A stretch of 64,000 nt of DNA from Candidatus Paraluminiphilus aquimaris (GTDB lineage Bacteria; Pseudomonadota; Gammaproteobacteria; Pseudomonadales; Halieaceae). Below are positions 60,570 through 64,000 of this stretch, one piece after another. The first letter of the stretch is position 1. Every line of letters begins with the position of its first letter. The position numbers were made by a program, and so were the translations under genes. Below the pieces are notes generated by a model. That model saw only the letters and a program-made list of their open reading frames with translations, was not told the DNA's origin and searched no databases. The stretch covers positions 1,736,001 to 1,800,000 of the forward strand of contig NZ_CP036501.1 in the NCBI RefSeq assembly GCF_026230195.1, in the 5' to 3' direction.

Positions 60570-61390
60570 AGGACAAGACTTACGGTATCACTGAGTTGCA
60601 GCGGCTCATGGAGCGTCTTCGGGACCCTGATACGGGTTGTCCATGGGACCTTAAGCAGACATACCAGTCGATCGCGCCTTTTACGCTCGAGGAATGTTTG
60701 GAGTTGATCGATGCGCTTGAACAGAACGACTTTGACCATGTCGAAGAGGAGCTCGGCGATCTGTTGTTTCAGGTGATCTTCTACGCTCAGCTGGGAAAGG
60801 AGGAGGGCCGTTTTGATTTCGATACGGTGGTCTCACGCATCACAACGAAGTTATTGCGCCGCCATCCCCATGTATTCAAAGACGGTGACTTAGAGGGTGT
60901 GATAACCGATCGAGCTTCGATCACCTCTATCAAGACCAACTGGGAAGCAGAAAAAGCGGCTGAGAGAGCGGCTCGATCGCAGCAGAGTGCCATGGATGAT
61001 ATCCCTATGACACTGAGCGCACTTGCACGGGCTCAAAAGCTTCAAAAGCGCGGTGCGTCTTTGGGATACGACTTTTCGTCTTCAGACGGGGTTTTATCTC
61101 GACTTGATGATGAGCTTGACGAACTGTCCCGGGCCCGTGAAAACCATGACCGGGAAGAGATCGAGAATGAGTTAGGCGACGTATTATTCACCGTCGTAAA
61201 TCTAGCGCGACACTTGAAGGTTGATGCTGAGGCCTCACTGCGCAAAGCTAATCGTAGGTTTGAGCAAAGGGTTAGGCGAGCTGAGAGTGCAGCGATTGAC
61301 GCGGGCAGTCGACTTCAAGATGAATCGGTTGAGCGTTTAGAAGAGCGATGGTCTGCAGCTAAGGCTGAAGAGCGAAAAGACGACTTGTAA
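60566..61390 (+). CDS. mazG: Nucleoside triphosphate pyrophosphohydrolase MazG
   Basis: The 274-residue protein has two MazG repeats: the first with TLEECLELIDALEQNDFDHV and EEELGDLLFQVIFYAQL, the second with EIENELGDVLFTVVNLARH. It hydrolyses NTPs to NMPs and can lower (p)ppGpp during starvation. Its start overlaps cysM. RelA, which makes (p)ppGpp and usually lies upstream of mazG in Pseudomonas, is missing at this locus. Confidence 0.93.
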   Translation: MKDKTYGITELQRLMERLRDPDTGCPWDLKQTYQSIAPFTLEECLELIDALEQNDFDHVEEELGDLLFQVIFYAQLGKEEGRFDFDTVVSRITTKLLRRHPHVFKDGDLEGVITDRASITSIKTNWEAEKAAERAARSQQSAMDDIPMTLSALARAQKLQKRGASLGYDFSSSDGVLSRLDDELDELSRARENHDREEIENELGDVLFTVVNLARHLKVDAEASLRKANRRFEQRVRRAESAAIDAGSRLQDESVERLEERWSAAKAEERKDDL

Positions 61391-61437
61391 GCAAAGCGCT
61401 CACTGTGTATTTTCTCGCTCTTCGGTCGCAATGCTGA

Positions 61438-62100
<663 letters not shown>

Positions 62101-62154
62101 TAATCCTACCCTTAGGCGACTAAGCTTGATTCCCAATCGATCTGGGGACCTGTC

Positions 62155-63078
62155 ATGCGACATAACGAAATAATTCTGTACCACTACCCGGCGTCACCGT
62201 ATGCCGAAAAAGTGCGTTTGATGGCGGGGTGTTTGGGGGTTCCATGGCACTCCGTAGAGGTGCCTATACAGCCTCCCCGTGAGACCTTGTCACTGCTTGC
62301 TGGCGGCTACAGACGGATTCCAGTGGCACAGGTTGGCGCCGATATCTATTGCGACACGGCCCTGATTTCAGAGCAAATTATTGCCCGCACCACCTCGCCC
62401 CTTGCAACCGACAGTGAAGCGGTGGTGGCACTTGCTGATCACGCAGAGCAGCAGGCCTTTTTTGCCGCGATTCGACAAAATTCTCAATTGAAAACCGCGA
62501 TGGGATTGATCTTCAAATTAGGTTTCAAGGGGATGATGGCCTTTGCAAAGGACAGAGCAACCTTTGCGGTGGGCTATGCGCCTGCGATGCTGACACCCGC
62601 CGAGGCCAAGGCGGTCTTTAAGCAATACTTGGAAGATCTCGCTGCAAATCTATCAAGCGCGCGCTTCTTGGGTGGCGATACGCCATGTTTGGGCGATTTC
62701 CGCTGCTACCACCCTATTTTTCTTGCCATCGCGTTTCAAAGTGTCAAGGAAGCCCACTTACCCGAAGCGGTTAGGGCATGGATGAAAAGGGTCGAAGCGT
62801 TCGGTTGGGGGCAAGTATCAGTCATGACAGACCTCGACGCCCTTGAAGTTGCGCGCTCAGAGACGCCAGACCCTATGAATGAAGCGGCAGCAGCGCACGC
62901 CGACGTCGGAGAATGGGTAACGGTTTCGCCAACGGATACCGGGAAAGTCCCTGTCACGGGAACCCTTGTGGGTATGGATGCTGAGCGAATCAGTCTGCTG
63001 CGTCGGTCTGACGATGTGGGCGATGTGCACGTACACTTTCCAACAGCAGGCTTTGAGTGCATAAAAATCAATCAATAG
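62155..63078 (+). CDS. Glutathione S-transferase-like protein with C-terminal extension
   Basis: The 307-residue protein has an N-terminal thioredoxin-like GST domain (ILYHYPASPYAEKVRLMAGC, YRRIPVAQV) and an all-helical C-terminal GST domain. The usual active-site Cys/Ser position reads SPYAEK. About 80 residues after the GST part (MNEAAAAHADVGEWVTVSPT, LVGMDAERISLLRR) form an additional beta-rich domain, unusual for the family. The substrate is unknown. It is a separate transcription unit downstream of adk. Confidence 0.75.
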   Translation: MRHNEIILYHYPASPYAEKVRLMAGCLGVPWHSVEVPIQPPRETLSLLAGGYRRIPVAQVGADIYCDTALISEQIIARTTSPLATDSEAVVALADHAEQQAFFAAIRQNSQLKTAMGLIFKLGFKGMMAFAKDRATFAVGYAPAMLTPAEAKAVFKQYLEDLAANLSSARFLGGDTPCLGDFRCYHPIFLAIAFQSVKEAHLPEAVRAWMKRVEAFGWGQVSVMTDLDALEVARSETPDPMNEAAAAHADVGEWVTVSPTDTGKVPVTGTLVGMDAERISLLRRSDDVGDVHVHFPTAGFECIKINQ

Positions 63079-63168
63079 GCTGCAACCTGTGCACGCACTG
63101 ATGGCAGCGAGCAAATTCAAGGATCCCCGGGATCTGGCTATGTTTTTCACACTCAGGAAAGGACTTCG

Positions 63169-63930
63169 ATGAGGGGCACAGCACTTATTACCGGCGCATC
63201 ATCAGGATTGGGTGCCGAATTTGCGAAGCAACTCGCAGTGTCAGCCGATCATTTGATTTTGGTGGCTCGCAGGGGAGACAAACTCCGTTCGTTAGCCGAA
63301 TCGGTCTCAACGTCGACCACAATCATTGAATGCGACTTAAGTTTGCCGCAATCGCCCAAGTGGCTTTGCGAGCGCATTGCCGAGCTGGGACTGTCTGTTG
63401 ATGTGTTGGTGAACAATGCGGGAATCGCAGGCCCAAATTTACTCGCGGTAAGTGATTTCAACGAACAACATGCGTTTGAGCAGTTGATGATGACAACGGT
63501 GGCGGAACTGTGTGCGCGCTTGGTGCCTGAGATGCAGCGGCGTGGCTACGGTCGGGTGATCAACGTTGCCTCGGTCGCTGGGCGCTTTCCGAGTTCAAAT
63601 ACGGGTAACTATGGGCCATCAAAAGCGTACGTGATCGCCGTATCAGAGGAGTTGAATCTGGCGGCAAAAGCCGACGGAGTTTTCGTTTCCGCGTTATGCC
63701 CGGGCTTTACGCACACCGAGTTTCACGAGGTCGCGGGTATGATGGATACGAAAAATAGCTCACCGAAGTGGATTTGGTACGAAGCAAGCACCGTCGTAAC
63801 GGACGGTATCAATGGCTGCGAAGCAGGTCGCGCTGTGGTTATTTCGGGACGACTTTATCGGTGGCTTGATCCCTTCCTTCGCTCAGGACTTCTAAGGCCG
63901 ATCATATTGCGGATGACCGGTACCCGATAG
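63169..63930 (+). CDS. Short-chain dehydrogenase/reductase
   Basis: The 253-residue protein has the SDR nucleotide motif TGASSGLGAEFAKQL (about 7-21), VNNAGIAGP and the catalytic Ser and YxxxK in NVASVAGRFPSSNTGNYGPS then KAYV. Classical SDRs reduce carbonyls with NAD(P)H. A C-terminal hydrophobic segment is weak. The substrate is not identifiable. It follows the GST-like gene by 90 bp on the same strand. Confidence 0.87.
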   Translation: MRGTALITGASSGLGAEFAKQLAVSADHLILVARRGDKLRSLAESVSTSTTIIECDLSLPQSPKWLCERIAELGLSVDVLVNNAGIAGPNLLAVSDFNEQHAFEQLMMTTVAELCARLVPEMQRRGYGRVINVASVAGRFPSSNTGNYGPSKAYVIAVSEELNLAAKADGVFVSALCPGFTHTEFHEVAGMMDTKNSSPKWIWYEASTVVTDGINGCEAGRAVVISGRLYRWLDPFLRSGLLRPIILRMTGTR

Positions 63931-64000
63931 AAGCACTGGGCCTTCGGTAAAGACTAGCCTAGTCGACTGAAATAATTCACAATCCTTCGCCGAAGAATCA

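Overview
The window is one continuous stretch of a Gammaproteobacterium chromosome. The order pepA-holC-valS with divergent lptF-lptG, and the run nadB / rpoE-rseA-rseB-rseC-degP-lepA-lepB-DUF4845-rnc-era-recO-acpS, are gammaproteobacterial signatures. The mix of fatty-acyl-CoA ligases, a DUF3604 protein, a PaaG-like isomerase and an HMG-CoA reductase fits a marine oligotroph, possibly the Halieaceae (OM60/NOR5) group; that placement is inferred from gene content only. I see no rRNA, tRNA, CRISPR array, insertion sequence, prophage or integrase. Coding density is very high: no gap between genes exceeds about 235 bp, and several convergent genes overlap at their ends.

Layout. 1-3378 (minus): a partial TauD-like dioxygenase cut by the window edge and without an entry among simple complete ORFs, then nitronate monooxygenase coupled to a class I HMG-CoA reductase. 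3551-6369 (plus): a GspA/ExeA-type ATPase and a GspB-type partner, followed by a short gap with a 9-bp tandem repeat. 6604-14120: aldo/keto reductase, alkaline phosphatase, AmtB, Ppx/GppA phosphatase, alanine racemase and D-amino-acid aminotransferase. 14213-24652: acyl-CoA and transport block (two AMP-forming ligases, GntP-type permease, GAF hybrid histidine kinase, APH-like kinase, enoyl-CoA isomerase/hydratase, DUF3604 protein). 24695-31467: RapA, TatD, LysR regulator, a candidate small RNA, a secreted protein of unknown role, a methyltransferase and a cold-shock protein. 31523-38562: valS, holC, pepA and, divergently, lptF-lptG. 38679-47982: RDD membrane protein with a small partner, BolA-TrhO, secreted trypsin-like protease, RarD permease, a large DUF1631 protein with a degenerate EAL-like tail, ung, ygfZ and sdhE.

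47953-62100 is the most informative block. nadB faces rpoE. A strong match to a sigma-E promoter precedes rpoE, so the envelope-stress operon rpoE-rseA-rseB-rseC-degP is probably autoregulated. It runs on into translation, secretion and RNA-processing genes (lepA, lepB, rnc, era, recO, acpS). Nine of the fourteen genes from rpoE to adk start at TTG or GTG. pdxJ is missing between recO and acpS, and rlmD-relA are missing between cysM and mazG, compared with the usual order in relatives such as Pseudomonas. The window ends with a GST-family protein and a short-chain dehydrogenase.

I found no clearly new multi-gene defence or mobile system. The best leads are the NMO-HMG-CoA reductase pair, the TauD-like protein with a helical C-terminal extension, the DUF1631/EAL-like protein, the candidate sRNA at 29290-29351, and the rearranged recO-acpS / cysM-mazG junctions.
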